A DNA stretch of 64,000 nt from Mesorhizobium sp. M1C.F.Ca.ET.210.01.1.1 (GCF_004791585.1 NZ_SRUU01000008.1:168092-232091), one strand, 5' to 3'. Counted from the first letter of the stretch, positions 17,262 to 28,903 are shown. Translations and numbers: made by a program. Notes: generated by a model from the sequence alone, not told the origin.

Positions 17262-18533
17262 ATGGCCAATCTCCGCGATCACATGGGCAGGCCGATCGTC
17301 GCCGTGACCGGCATCGGCGTGGTGACCTCGCTCGGCGTCGGCAAGGCCGACAACTGGGCGGCGCTGACCTCGGGCAAGTCCGGCATCCATCCGATCACCC
17401 GCTTTCCGGTCGATCACCTGAACACCCGCATTTCCGGCATGGTCGATTTCCTGCCGTCGAGCTCCAAGGGCGCCAGCCCCCTCACCTACGAGCTGGCAGA
17501 AACCGCGGCTCAGGAAGCAGTCTCGGAAGCTGGCCTCGATTCCGGCGATTTCGGCGGACCGCTGTTCTTGGCCTCGCCGCCGGTGGAGCTCGACTGGGCC
17601 GACCGCTTCTCGCTCTACAATTCCGACAAGAAGGATGGCGGTTCCGAGAGATTGCTGCGCGTCGCCCGCGCGGTGAAGGAGCTCGACATCTTCGAGACCA
17701 CCCAGTTCGGCTCGATCGCCGACCGCCTGGCTGATCGCTTTGGCACGCGCGGCCTGCCGATCACGCTCTCGACGGCCTGTGCCTCCGGCGCTACTGCCAT
17801 CCAGCTCGGCGTCGAGGCGATCCGTCGCGGCGAATGCGACAAGGCGCTGTCGATCGGCGCCGACGGTTCCGCGACGGCCGAGGCGCTGATCCGGTTCTCG
17901 CTGCTCTCGGCGCTCTCCACCCACAACGATATTCCCGAAAAAGCGTCAAAACCCTTCTCCAAGGACCGTGACGGCTTCGTACTCGCCGAAGGCTCCGGCG
18001 CGCTGGTGCTGGAATCGCTTGAAGCGGCCCTTGCCCGCGGCGCGACGGTCCTCGGTATCATGCGCGGTTGTGGCGAAAAGGCCGACGACTTCCATCGCAC
18101 CCGCTCCAAGCCCGACGGCTCTCCGGCTATCGCCGCCGTGCGCGCCGCGCTTGCCGATGCAGGCTTGGGCGAAGACGAGATCGACTACGTCAACGCGCAC
18201 GGCACCTCGACGCCGGAAAACGACAAGATGGAGCATCTGTCGCTGTCGACGGTGTTCGGCGAGCGGATCGGCTCGATGCCGATCTCGTCCAACAAGTCGA
18301 TGATCGGCCACACGCTGTCGGCCGCAGGCGCGGTCGAAGCCGCGTTCTCGCTGATGACGATGCGCGAAAGCGTCATCCCGCCGACGATCAACTACGACAA
18401 TCCCGACCCGGCGATCGTGCTCGACGTCGTGCCGAACAAGAAGCGCAATGCCGAAGTCGGCACGGTTCTGTCGAACTCCTTCGGCTTCGGCGGCCAGAAC
18501 ACCTGCCTTGTCATGGCGCGGGAACCGGTCTAA
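17262..18533 (+). CDS. fabF1XL: Beta-ketoacyl-ACP synthase FabF1XL
   Basis: The 423-residue KAS II-type enzyme has the complete triad: Cys173 in LSTACASGA, His313 in VNAHGTSTPEND and His350 in SNKSMIGHTLSAAG. It would elongate AcpXL-bound acyl chains toward C28 for lipid A. It follows fabF2XL after 20 bases, and the two sequences are clear but distant homologues. Its intact active site next to an inactive partner suggests a heterodimer. The start ATG at 17262 is preceded by GAGCGAAGG. Confidence 0.93.
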   Translation: MANLRDHMGRPIVAVTGIGVVTSLGVGKADNWAALTSGKSGIHPITRFPVDHLNTRISGMVDFLPSSSKGASPLTYELAETAAQEAVSEAGLDSGDFGGPLFLASPPVELDWADRFSLYNSDKKDGGSERLLRVARAVKELDIFETTQFGSIADRLADRFGTRGLPITLSTACASGATAIQLGVEAIRRGECDKALSIGADGSATAEALIRFSLLSALSTHNDIPEKASKPFSKDRDGFVLAEGSGALVLESLEAALARGATVLGIMRGCGEKADDFHRTRSKPDGSPAIAAVRAALADAGLGEDEIDYVNAHGTSTPENDKMEHLSLSTVFGERIGSMPISSNKSMIGHTLSAAGAVEAAFSLMTMRESVIPPTINYDNPDPAIVLDVVPNKKRNAEVGTVLSNSFGFGGQNTCLVMAREPV

Positions 18534-18571
18534 GCGGACGTTTTTCCGCTTCCACAGCACCGACAGGCCAA

Positions 18572-19600
18572 ATGCGCGCATTGCAACTTATCGAGGACCG
18601 CCGCCTTGAAACGGTGGACCTGCCGCCTCCCCCGCCGCCTTCATTGGGCGAAGTGACGCTCCGCATCAAGGCGGTGGCGCTCAACCATATCGACGTCTGG
18701 GGCTGGCGCGGCATGGCTTTCGCCAAACGCAAGCTGCCGCTGGTCGTCGGCGCCGAAGCCTCTGGCGAGGTCGAGGCGGTCGGGCCTGGCGTTTCCAACC
18801 TGCTGCCGGGGCAATTGGTGTCGATCTACGGCGCGCGCACCTGCGGGCTTTGCCGCGCCTGCCGTGAGGGCCGCGACAATCTCTGCGAGCATGTCTCCGG
18901 CGTCCACGGCTTCCATCTGGACGGCTTCGCGCAGGAGAAGATCAACCTGCCGGCCCGCCTGCTGGTGCCTGCCCCGCCCGGCGTCACCGAGATCGGCGCG
19001 GCGGTCGCCCCCGTCACCTTCGGCACGGTCGAGCACATGCTGTTCGACAATGCGAGACTGGAACCGGGCGAGACCATCCTCGTCCATGCCGGTGGCTCCG
19101 GAATTGGCACTGCCGCGATTCAATTGGCGAAGCGCATGGGCTGCACGGTCATCACCACGGTCGGCTCGAACGACAAGATCGACAAGGCCAAGGCGCTGGG
19201 CGCCGACCATGTCATCAACTACCGCGAGGACCGCTTCGAAGGCGTGGTGCGCAAGCTGACCAAGAAGAAGGGCGTCGATGTCGTCTTCGAGCATGTCGGC
19301 GCCGACACCTTCGCCGGCTCGATGCTGTGCCTGAGGCGTGGCGGCCGTCTCGTCACCTGCGGCTCGACATCCGGCGTGTCGACCCAGATCAATTTGATGC
19401 AGCTTTTCCAGCAGCAGCTGAAGCTGCTCGGCTCCTTCGGCTGCCGCATGGAGAACATGGCCAACGCCATGCAGAAGATGGCGGCGGGCCTCGTTGCCCC
19501 GGTCATCGACACCGAAGTCGGCTTCGACGACATCGACGCCGCGCTGAAGCGCATGGAAGGCCGCGACGTCTTCGGCAAGATCATCCTGCGCGTTTCCTGA
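18572..19600 (+). CDS. Zinc-type alcohol dehydrogenase (MDR family) of the VLCFA operon
   Basis: The 342-residue medium-chain dehydrogenase/reductase has structural-zinc cysteines (CGLCRACREGRDNLC), a Rossmann motif HAGGSGIGTAAIQLA and a C-terminal catalytic lobe. A gene of this type always sits between fabF1XL and lpxXL in rhizobial acpXL operons. It probably provides a ketoreductase or enoyl-reductase step in building the long chain; which one is not settled by sequence. ATG at 18572 is the only good start after the fabF1XL stop. Confidence 0.88.
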   Translation: MRALQLIEDRRLETVDLPPPPPPSLGEVTLRIKAVALNHIDVWGWRGMAFAKRKLPLVVGAEASGEVEAVGPGVSNLLPGQLVSIYGARTCGLCRACREGRDNLCEHVSGVHGFHLDGFAQEKINLPARLLVPAPPGVTEIGAAVAPVTFGTVEHMLFDNARLEPGETILVHAGGSGIGTAAIQLAKRMGCTVITTVGSNDKIDKAKALGADHVINYREDRFEGVVRKLTKKKGVDVVFEHVGADTFAGSMLCLRRGGRLVTCGSTSGVSTQINLMQLFQQQLKLLGSFGCRMENMANAMQKMAAGLVAPVIDTEVGFDDIDAALKRMEGRDVFGKIILRVS

Positions 19601-19605
19601 CGCGA

Positions 19606-20595
19606 ATGGTCGGCAAGGTGCTCAAGAAAGCCCGCCGGGACTTCGTGTTCCGCTATGGCCGGCGGCTGCGCCAGATGGAGCACTGGCTGGTCGCGCGGCT
19701 TGCCATGTCGATGATCTGGCTCCTGCGCCTCCTGCCGCCCGACCGGGCGCTCAACTTCGCCGACCGCGTCGCCCGCCGCATCGGTCCTCTGGTCGGGCGG
19801 CATCGTGTGGCCGTCAACAATCTGCGCCTTGCCTATCCGGAAAAGAGCGATGCCGAGATCGAGGCCATCGCATCGGACATGTGGGGCAACATGGCCCGCC
19901 TCGCCGCCGAGTATATTTTCCTCGACGCTCTCTTCGATTTCGACCCGAATGCCGCCAAGCCGGGCCGGGTCGAGGTCCGCGGCATCGATCATTTCGTCGA
20001 GATCGCCGGCGAGAAGAAGCCGCACATCCTGTTCACCGGCCATCTCGGCAATTTCGAGCTGCTACCGGTCGCGGCCGCCACCTTCGGTATGAACATCACG
20101 GCGCTGTTCCGTCCGCCGAACAATCCTTACCTCGCCGACTACATCCATTCGACACGCCGTTCGACGATGGGAGGCCTGCTGCCCTCCTCGACCGGCGCTT
20201 CCTTCGCCCTTGCCTCCATCCTGGAAAACGGCGGCAATATCGGCGTGCTGGTCGATCAGAAGTTCACGAATGGCGTCGAGACGACTTTCTTCGGTCGCCC
20301 CTGCCAGAGCAATCCTGTGCTGGGCATGCTCGCCCGCCACTATGAGTGCGATGTCTACCCGGCCCGCTGCGCCAGGCTGCCGGGAAACCGCTTCCGCCTC
20401 GAAATCGAAGACAAACTGGCTCTGCCGCGCACGGACGGCGGCAGCGTCGACGTGCCCGCCACCACCCAGCTGCTCGCCGACGTCGTAGAGCGCTGGGTGC
20501 GCGAGGATCCCGGACAGTGGATGTGGTTCCACAAGCGCTGGGAGATGAGCGGCCGCCGCCGCAAGCGGCGTGGGCAGGCCAAAGAGGTCAATTAG
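19606..20595 (+). CDS. lpxXL: Lipid A very-long-chain acyltransferase LpxXL
   Basis: The 329-residue protein belongs to the HtrB/LpxL acyltransferase family, with an N-terminal hydrophobic anchor (MSMIWLLRLLPP), the catalytic HX4E motif in TGHLGNFELL and a substrate patch near VLVDQKF. As the last gene of the acpXL operon it is assigned to moving the C28 chain from AcpXL to the 2' position of lipid A. It starts 5 bases after the dehydrogenase stop. The C-terminus is Arg/Lys-rich (GRRRKRRGQAKEVN). Confidence 0.95.
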   Translation: MVGKVLKKARRDFVFRYGRRLRQMEHWLVARLAMSMIWLLRLLPPDRALNFADRVARRIGPLVGRHRVAVNNLRLAYPEKSDAEIEAIASDMWGNMARLAAEYIFLDALFDFDPNAAKPGRVEVRGIDHFVEIAGEKKPHILFTGHLGNFELLPVAAATFGMNITALFRPPNNPYLADYIHSTRRSTMGGLLPSSTGASFALASILENGGNIGVLVDQKFTNGVETTFFGRPCQSNPVLGMLARHYECDVYPARCARLPGNRFRLEIEDKLALPRTDGGSVDVPATTQLLADVVERWVREDPGQWMWFHKRWEMSGRRRKRRGQAKEVN

Positions 20596-20697
20596 AGCAA
20601 TTCCAGGAAAAGTGTGTAACGGTTTTCCGTCCGGAGTTGCGTAAAAACAAATACTTAGAGCGGTTCGGCGATTCCGTGAAACGCTGAACTGCTCTAA
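20594..20697. repeat. Dispersed intergenic repeat, AGAGCAATTCC family, copy 1
   Basis: It begins inside the lpxXL stop codon with AGAGCAATTCCAGGAAAAG and ends with a GAACTGCTCTAA that mirrors an inner AGAGCGGTTCGG. A second copy, over 80 percent identical by eye, lies at 29435-29537. The element can fold on itself and may end lpxXL transcription. Confidence 0.75.
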
Positions 20698-20794
20698 GGC
20701 AGTTCGACGAAAATGCTCAGCCGTTTTCCGTCTGGGTCAACGGTTGATCTGCTTTGAGGCGGCTCCGGCTGCCAGTTTGCGTCCCATGCGCAAT

Positions 20795-20826
20795 GAAAAA
20801 GCCGCGAGGAGTGCTCCTCGCGGCTC
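20795..20826 (-). terminator. Intrinsic terminator of the outer-membrane protein gene
   Basis: Read on the minus strand, AGCCGCGAGGA and TCCTCGCGGCT form an 11-bp stem with a 4-base loop, followed by TTTTTC. It lies 15 bases after the stop of the gene at 20841. Confidence 0.88.
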
Positions 20827-20840
20827 TGAATTGCGCTTCC

Positions 20841-21683
20841 TCAGAGAGCGGGGATGGTCAAATTCGGCCGGAACGTATCCATGGTGGCACCGTTGCGATC
20901 CTCGGAGAGCAACGTGTCGGAGCCGAAGCTTGCGCGTAGGCCAACCACATATTTGTGGACGTTCACGCTGCCTGAAGCTTCCGAGAAGGTCAGGTGATCC
21001 AGCTGATAGCGGCCAAACACTGACCAAGGAGTCCCCGAGAACCGATAGGTAGCCTGCAGTGCCGCCGTGAAGGTATCGAAATGACCGCCAAAACCGGACA
21101 GGCGCGAGAAGCCGAGTTCGCCGTCGAAGCGCAGATCGTCCTGCGCGAAATACCGCACGACGCCACGCCCGCCCCAATTGTCGAAATGTTCGGACTCGCC
21201 GCTGGCCCGCAGCTGGCCGTAATAGACCTGCCCGTAAACCGTCACGTTGCCAAAATAGGCCTGTGCCTCGGGACCGACGGTGAAAGTGTAAAGGCCTGCG
21301 TCACCGAGGCCCTCGTCGCCGCCATATCCGGTGATCGTGGCAAAGCCGCCGAGGGCATACGAGCTCGGATCACGCCAGTAGCCATGGATCGCGCCGCCGT
21401 AGCTGTAGAGGTTCGTGCCTTCGATCCAAAGCGAATCGATCACCGCATCAGTCTGGATGTTCCAGCGGGCGTCGATCGGGAAATTTATTCGAGCGGCGCC
21501 ACCGGCAGTCGTGCCGTTTGCATCGTCCCCGGGAGTCGCGAAATAGATACCGCCGAGATAAACTTCCCCATAACCGGATATATGCGGTTGGGCGAGTTCC
21601 TGGTCCAGAACAACCGGCGCGTCCGCGCCGAAAGCCGAAGTTGCGGTCGCCGCAATCGCAGCACCCAAAAGAAATCGATACAT
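20841..21683 (-). CDS. Predicted outer-membrane beta-barrel protein
   Basis: The 280-residue protein has a signal peptide (MYRFLLGAAIAATATSAFG). Its mature part is rich in alternating aromatic and polar strands (YGEVYLGGIYF, VTVYGQVYYGQL, VVRYFAQDDLRFDGEL, YVVGLRASFG), as expected for a small beta-barrel. I do not recognise a named family. ATG at 21683 is preferred because GGGGA lies 5 bases upstream; ATG at 21686 is adjacent. It ends with a strong terminator and stands alone. Confidence 0.75.
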   Translation of the reverse strand: MYRFLLGAAIAATATSAFGADAPVVLDQELAQPHISGYGEVYLGGIYFATPGDDANGTTAGGAARINFPIDARWNIQTDAVIDSLWIEGTNLYSYGGAIHGYWRDPSSYALGGFATITGYGGDEGLGDAGLYTFTVGPEAQAYFGNVTVYGQVYYGQLRASGESEHFDNWGGRGVVRYFAQDDLRFDGELGFSRLSGFGGHFDTFTAALQATYRFSGTPWSVFGRYQLDHLTFSEASGSVNVHKYVVGLRASFGSDTLLSEDRNGATMDTFRPNLTIPAL

Positions 21684-21881
21684 CATAGTCCCCAAGCAGC
21701 CAGAATTAACGCTTCGCACTTACCATTGCCGTGTCATGAAAAACAGATTCAACACTGTTTCTTATGGTATAGGGCGTTGTTTTTCGAAGCATGTGAGGCA
21801 TTGCTGCAACGCCCGAAGAGGGGCAGGCGCGCAGGCAACAAGTCCTGCCTGCCACCATCGGCGACCCCTTCGAGTCCGATT

Positions 21882-22313
21882 TCAGTCGGTGACGACGATC
21901 CGCGTGTTACCGAAGCCGACTTCCCTGACCATCGAGTAGAAAGTCGCGGCATTGGCCGTGTGCAGGCGCACGCAGCCATGCGAGGCCGGACGTCCCAGAT
22001 ACTTCACGGCCCCGGTGCCATGGATGGCGTAGCCGCCACGGAAGAACACCGAATAAGGCATCGGCGACATCTCGTATTTGCGCGAGTACCACATCCGGGC
22101 CGTCCACTGTGGCCGGTAGCTGCCGCGCGGTGTGAAGTAGCCCTTGCGCGCGGTCGACACATTCCAGCGGTACAGCACCTGGCCGTACTTGCTGACGGTC
22201 ATCGTCTGGGTGGAAACGTCGATATTGGCCACAAGCGTGGCCGCTCGGCCTGCAAGCGATGTGCCGAGCAACGTAGTCGCCAGCACGGCTGCCATGAGAA
22301 CGGACTTTTTCAT
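21882..22313 (-). CDS. L,D-transpeptidase (YkuD domain)
   Basis: The 143-residue protein has a signal peptide (MKKSVLMAAVLATTLLG) and a YkuD domain with the catalytic signature HGTGAVKYLGRPASHGCVRL, including nucleophile Cys and partner His. It cross-links peptidoglycan stem peptides or attaches proteins to them in the periplasm. It is near minimal in length, with no accessory domain, typical of the many small paralogues in rhizobia. The 257 bases upstream show no gene. Confidence 0.92.
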   Translation of the reverse strand: MKKSVLMAAVLATTLLGTSLAGRAATLVANIDVSTQTMTVSKYGQVLYRWNVSTARKGYFTPRGSYRPQWTARMWYSRKYEMSPMPYSVFFRGGYAIHGTGAVKYLGRPASHGCVRLHTANAATFYSMVREVGFGNTRIVVTD

Positions 22314-22570
22314 GCGATCAAACCCCTCTGATTGCCCCTTGCCATCACGTGGTTTTTTTCCATCATTTTGCCGGCAGGTGCGTTAAGTACCACACACTCC
22401 TTGACGAATCCGCCAATCCAATGCGGCGAATTTGAACGATTTTCCCGCCATAGTTGCCGGCACGTCACGCACTCTCGACGGTTTAACCTGTTGAACCTGC
22501 TCCGGCCATTTGTTGGCAATGAGCGAGAGGCCGCTTGCAAAAACGCTGCGTTCCTCCTTCAATCCCCGGC

Positions 22571-23848
22571 ATGAATGAACGACTCCTCAAGGCCGTCGAC
22601 GACCGCGTCGACGACCTGATCGCGTTGACCGCCGACCTGATCCGCTTTCCGACCGTCAACCCGCCCGGCGAGGCCTATCGGCCATGCGCCGAATATCTGG
22701 GCGCGCGGCTGAGGAAGCTCGGCTTCGAGACCGAGTTCATCCGTGCTGAAGGCACGCCAGGCGACACCGATCGCTACCCGCGCGTCAATGTCGTCGCTCG
22801 GTTCGACGGCCGCTCGCCCGGCGCCTGCGTGCACTTCAATTCGCATATCGACGTCGTCGAGGCCGGAGAAGGCTGGACGCTCGACCCCTTCGCCGGCCTG
22901 GTGAAGGACGGCAGGGTCTATGGCCGCGGCGCTTGCGATATGAAAGGCGGGCTCGCCGCTTCGGTCATCGCCGCCGAAGCTTTCATGGAGGTCTATCCCG
23001 ACTTTCCCGGCGCCATCGAGATTTCAGGCACTGTCGACGAGGAGTCCGGCGGTTTTGGCGGCGTCGCCCATCTGGCGAAGCTCGGCTACTTCTCCAGGCC
23101 GAAGGTCGACCACGTCATCATTCCCGAGCCGCTGAACAAGGACCGCATCTGCCTTGGCCATCGCGGCGTCTGGTGGGCCGAGATCGAAACCAAAGGCGAG
23201 ATCGCGCATGGCTCCATGCCGTTCCTCGGCGACAATGCGGTGCGCCATATGAGCGCCGTGCTGCAGGCCTTCGAGGACGAGCTCTTTCCGGCGCTCGACC
23301 GCAAGGTGACGCGGATGCCGGTGGTGCCAGAGGGCGCCCGGCGCTCGACCATGAACATCAATTCCATCCATGGCGGCCAGACAGAGGATTTCCGGCCGGG
23401 ACTGCCCTCGCCCAACGTGCCCGATTCCTGCCGGCTGACCATCGACCGCCGCTTCCTGCTCGAGGAAGACCTCGCAACCGTCAAGGGCGAGGTCACCGGC
23501 ATCCTCGAACGGCTGAAGCGCGAGCGCAAGAAGTTCGACTATGAGATCCGCGACCTGATGGAGGTTCTGCCGCTGATGACCGAACGCGACGCGCCGGTGG
23601 TGAAAGCCGTCGCGCAAGGCATCATGGAAATCTTCGACCGTGAACCGGACTATGTCATCTCGCCCGGCACCTATGACCAGAAGCACGTCGCCCGCATCGG
23701 CCATATCTACGACTGCATCGCCTATGGCCCCGGCATTCTCGATCTCGCCCACCGGCCGGACGAGTGGGTGGGCATCGCCGACATGGTGGAATCGGCCAAG
23801 GTGATGGCGATCGGTCTCAACGTGCTGCTGCGCGGCACAACCGCCTGA
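22571..23848 (+). CDS. M20-family metallohydrolase (ArgE/DapE type)
   Basis: The 425-residue protein has the M20 metal and catalytic motifs: HFNSHIDVV (His ligand and Asp), RGACDMKGG (bridging Asp), VDEESGG (catalytic Glu-Glu) and a late His in LDLAHRPDEW. These enzymes remove acyl groups from amino acids or cut small peptides in the cytoplasm. The next four genes encode a peptide-type ABC importer, so it probably processes what that importer brings in. The ATG at 22571 lacks a clear ribosome site; an in-frame ATG at 22535 is possible. Confidence 0.88.
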   Translation: MNERLLKAVDDRVDDLIALTADLIRFPTVNPPGEAYRPCAEYLGARLRKLGFETEFIRAEGTPGDTDRYPRVNVVARFDGRSPGACVHFNSHIDVVEAGEGWTLDPFAGLVKDGRVYGRGACDMKGGLAASVIAAEAFMEVYPDFPGAIEISGTVDEESGGFGGVAHLAKLGYFSRPKVDHVIIPEPLNKDRICLGHRGVWWAEIETKGEIAHGSMPFLGDNAVRHMSAVLQAFEDELFPALDRKVTRMPVVPEGARRSTMNINSIHGGQTEDFRPGLPSPNVPDSCRLTIDRRFLLEEDLATVKGEVTGILERLKRERKKFDYEIRDLMEVLPLMTERDAPVVKAVAQGIMEIFDREPDYVISPGTYDQKHVARIGHIYDCIAYGPGILDLAHRPDEWVGIADMVESAKVMAIGLNVLLRGTTA

Positions 23849-23965
23849 TCCAGAAAAACATTTCCCTTGGCGCTGCCAGGCAGCACGAAACGCAATTTAC
23901 TCATTGGCCAAATCACGCTTCTATCCGCCGGGTTTGCGCAAATCTCAGCTCATGGGAGTTCAGCG

Positions 23966-25444
23966 ATGAAATTGTGGAAGACCATTCTGGCCACGGCAGT
24001 GCTGTCATTCGCCGCCGCCACGTCGGCATTTGCCGCGCGCACCGATCTCGTCATCGGCATTCCGCTCGAACCCCCGCATCTCGATCCGACTGCTGGCGCC
24101 GCGGCCGCGATCGACGAAGTGCTCTACGCCAATGTCTTCGAAGGTCTCACCCGCATCGGCCCGAACGGCGAGGTTCTGCCCGACCTCGCCGAAAGCTGGA
24201 CCATCTCGGATGACGGCAAGACCTACACTTTCAAGCTGCACACCGGGGTGAAATTCCACGACGGCAGCGACTTCGGTGCCGACGACGTGAAATTCTCGCT
24301 CGACCGCGCCCGCGCCGACAATTCGGTCAATGCCCAGAAGGGGCTGTTCGCGCAGATCGACAAGGTGGACGTCGTCGATCCGGCCACTGTCAAGGTGACG
24401 CTGAAGAACCCGCAAGGCTCCTTCCTCTACAATATGGGCTGGGGCGACGCGGTGATGGTGTCGCCGAAATCCGCCGACGCCAACAAGGAAAAGCCGATCG
24501 GAACCGGCCCGTTCAAGTTCCAGAACTGGGCCAAGGGCTCGTCGATCACGCTGGTGAAATCCGACAACTATTGGGGCGCGTCGGTTGCCCTCGACAAGGT
24601 CGAGTTCCGCATCGTTCCCGATGCCGCTGCCGCCGTGCCGGCGCTGCTTTCAGGCGACATCCAGGCCTTCCCCTTCTTCGATCCCGACAGCGTTTCCCAG
24701 GTCAAGGACGACCCGCGTTTCAAGGTGGTGATCGGCTCGACCGAAGGTGAGACTATTCTCTCGATCAACAACAAGAAGCCGCCCTTCGACAAGCTGCAGG
24801 TGCGCCAGGCGATCTCCTATGCGCTCGATCGCAAGGCGATCATCGACGGCGCTTCCGCCGGCCTCGGCGTGCCGATCGGCTCGCATATGTCGCCGGCCAA
24901 CAAGGACTATGTCGACCTCACCGGCCTCTATCCGCACAATGTCGACAAGGCCAAGGAACTGCTGAAGGAGGCCGGTCTCGAAAACGGCTTCAAGGCGACG
25001 CTGAAGCTGCCGCCGCCGTCCTATGCCCGGCTTGGCGGCGAGATCATCGCGTCCGAGCTGCGTGATGTCGGCATCGATCTGGAGATCGTGCCCGTGGAAT
25101 GGGCGCAATGGCTGGATCAGGTCTTCACCAAGAAGGACTACGACCTCACCATCGTCTCCCACACCGAGCCGAACGACATCGATATCTATTCGCGCAAGGA
25201 CTATTACTTCAACTACGCAAACCCGGCCTTCAACGCCATCATCGACAAGCTCAACCTGACCTCGGACGAGGCGAAGCGGAAAGAGCTGCTGGGAGAGGCG
25301 CAGAAGATCCTGGCAGACGACGCCGTGGTCGGCTTCCTCTACGAACTGCCGAAGGTCGGGGTTTGGGACGCCAAGCTGCAGGGCCTGTGGGAGAACGCGC
25401 CGATCCAGGCCAACGACCTCACCAAGGTGAAGTGGACAGACTGA
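23966..25444 (+). CDS. Peptide/opine-type ABC transporter substrate-binding protein
   Basis: The 492-residue family 5 binding protein has a signal peptide (MKLWKTILATAVLSFAAATSAFA) and typical segments: GIPLEPPHLDPTAG, VLPDLAESWTISDDGKTYTF, PIGTGPFKFQNW and VRQAISYALDRKAI. It would bind peptides, nickel chelates or opine-like compounds in the periplasm; the ligand is not readable. It leads the transporter operon, with ATG at 23966. Confidence 0.93.
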   Translation: MKLWKTILATAVLSFAAATSAFAARTDLVIGIPLEPPHLDPTAGAAAAIDEVLYANVFEGLTRIGPNGEVLPDLAESWTISDDGKTYTFKLHTGVKFHDGSDFGADDVKFSLDRARADNSVNAQKGLFAQIDKVDVVDPATVKVTLKNPQGSFLYNMGWGDAVMVSPKSADANKEKPIGTGPFKFQNWAKGSSITLVKSDNYWGASVALDKVEFRIVPDAAAAVPALLSGDIQAFPFFDPDSVSQVKDDPRFKVVIGSTEGETILSINNKKPPFDKLQVRQAISYALDRKAIIDGASAGLGVPIGSHMSPANKDYVDLTGLYPHNVDKAKELLKEAGLENGFKATLKLPPPSYARLGGEIIASELRDVGIDLEIVPVEWAQWLDQVFTKKDYDLTIVSHTEPNDIDIYSRKDYYFNYANPAFNAIIDKLNLTSDEAKRKELLGEAQKILADDAVVGFLYELPKVGVWDAKLQGLWENAPIQANDLTKVKWTD

Positions 25445-25473
25445 GGGCCGGCCGACCGCCTGATTGCCCTCCC

Positions 25474-26418
25474 ATGACCTACCTGCTCAAGCGCCTGATC
25501 ATCGCGGCCGTCACGCTGGTGCTGGCCTCGATGGTGGTGTTCGCGGTGATGGAGATCCTGCCCGGCGACCCGGCGCGTCTGATGCTGGGCTTCAATGCCA
25601 GCACCGACCAGGTCGAGCTCTTGCGCAACCAGATGGGGCTTAACGCGCCGCTTGTCCTGCGCTACCTCCACTGGGCGGGCGGATTGCTCAGCCTCGATTT
25701 CGGCCGCTCCTATACCTACTCGGTTCCCGTCATCGACCTTGTGCGTGAGCGCGTCGTGGTTTCCCTGCCGCTGGCGCTCATCGCACTGGCGCTGTCGACG
25801 GCAATAGCCATTCCGGTCGGCCTTTTCTCCGCCAGCCGGCAAGGCCGCGCCGGCGACACGCTTGCCATGGGCGCCGCCCAGCTCGGCGTCGCCGTGCCGA
25901 ACTTCTGGTTCGCGCTGATGCTGATCTACCTCTTCGCCGTCTGGCTGCGACTGGTGCCGGCGGGAGGCTTTCCCGGCTGGAGCGCAGGCATCTGGCCGGC
26001 GGTGAAGTCGTTGCTCTTGCCGGCCGTCGCGCTCGCCCTGCCGCAGGCGGCAATCCTGGCGCGCGTCGCCCGCTCGGCACTGATCGAGGTGCTCAATGAG
26101 GACTATATCCGCACCGCTCGTGCGAAAGGCCTGCCCTATCGCGCGGTGCTCTGGCGCCACGCATTGCGCAACGCCATGATCCCGGTGCTCACCATCCTCG
26201 GCCTGCAATTCGCCTTCCTGCTCGCCGGCACCATCATCATAGAGAACGTCTTCTATTTGCCCGGCCTCGGCCGGCTGGTGTTCCAGGCCATCACCCAGCG
26301 CGACCTGATCGTCGTCGAGAGCGTCGTCATGCTGCTGGTCGCGGCTGTGATCGCCGTGAACCTGCTGGTCGATTTCTCTTATGCGGTCGTCGATCCGCGC
26401 CTGAGGGGCCGGCAATGA
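25474..26418 (+). CDS. ABC transporter permease, DppB type
   Basis: The 314-residue integral membrane protein has an N-terminal helix (LIIAAVTLVLASMVVFAVME), GDPARLMLGF, and the EAA coupling loop (LNEDYIRTARAKGLP) that contacts the ATPase. It forms one half of the importer channel. The stop overlaps the start of the next permease gene (ATGA), showing tight translational coupling. Confidence 0.95.
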   Translation: MTYLLKRLIIAAVTLVLASMVVFAVMEILPGDPARLMLGFNASTDQVELLRNQMGLNAPLVLRYLHWAGGLLSLDFGRSYTYSVPVIDLVRERVVVSLPLALIALALSTAIAIPVGLFSASRQGRAGDTLAMGAAQLGVAVPNFWFALMLIYLFAVWLRLVPAGGFPGWSAGIWPAVKSLLLPAVALALPQAAILARVARSALIEVLNEDYIRTARAKGLPYRAVLWRHALRNAMIPVLTILGLQFAFLLAGTIIIENVFYLPGLGRLVFQAITQRDLIVVESVVMLLVAAVIAVNLLVDFSYAVVDPRLRGRQ

Positions 26419-27280
26419 CATTGCGTGCCGATCTGCCCGAAGAAACCCTCGCCGGAGTCCTGGCCAAGGCCTTCGGCAACCGCTCGTTCCTGATCGGCTT
26501 CGTCATCACGCTGCTGGTGGCCGCGATCGCGCTGCTCTCCTTCGTCTGGACGCCCCATGACGTCACCAAGCTGGTGATCGCCGACAAGACGCAGGCGCCT
26601 TCGCCGGCGCACTGGTTCGGAACCGACCATTTCGGCCGCGATATCCTGTCGATGATCATGGTCGGCGCCCGCAACTCGATCGCCGTGGCGCTGGTGGCGG
26701 TCGGCATCGGCATGGGCATCGGCGTGCCGCTCGGCGCCTTCGCCGCGGCGCGCGGCGGCATCGCCGACGAGGCGCTGATGCGCGTCAACGACCTTGTCTT
26801 CGCCTTCCCGGCGCTGCTGTCGGCGATCATGATCACCGCCATCTTCGGCCCCGGCGCCGTCAACGCCATCATCGCCATCGGGATCTTCAACATCCCGGTC
26901 TTCGCCCGCGTCGCCCGCGCCGGCGCGCTGGCGATCTGGCCGCGAGAGTTCATCCTCGCAGCACGCGCCGCCGGCAAGGGCATGACTGAGATTACCGTCG
27001 AGCACATCCTACCCAACATCGCGACGCTGCTGCTTGTCCAGGGCACGATCCAGTTCGCGCTGGGCATCCTTGCCGAAGCCGGCCTCTCTTACGTTGGCTT
27101 GGGCGCGCAGCCGCCGATGCCGAGCTGGGGCCGTATGCTGTTCGACGCGCAGACGCGCATGGTGACGGCGCCCTGGATGGCGATCTTTCCCGGCATGGCG
27201 ATCGTCATCACCGTGCTTGGGCTGAACCTGCTCGGCGACGGCATCGCCGACATCCTCGACCCGAAATCGCGGCGGCAGCG

Positions 27281-27284
<4 letters not shown>
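26415..27284 (+). CDS. ABC transporter permease, DppC type
   Basis: The 289-residue membrane protein begins with a cytoplasmic tail and a helix (FLIGFVITLLVAAIALLSF), then HWFGTDHFGRDILSMI, a hallmark of DppC/OppC permeases, and an EAA loop (REFILAARAAGKGMTE). It pairs with the DppB-type permease. It overlaps the genes on both sides by four bases. Confidence 0.95.
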
Positions 27285-28903
<1,619 letters not shown>

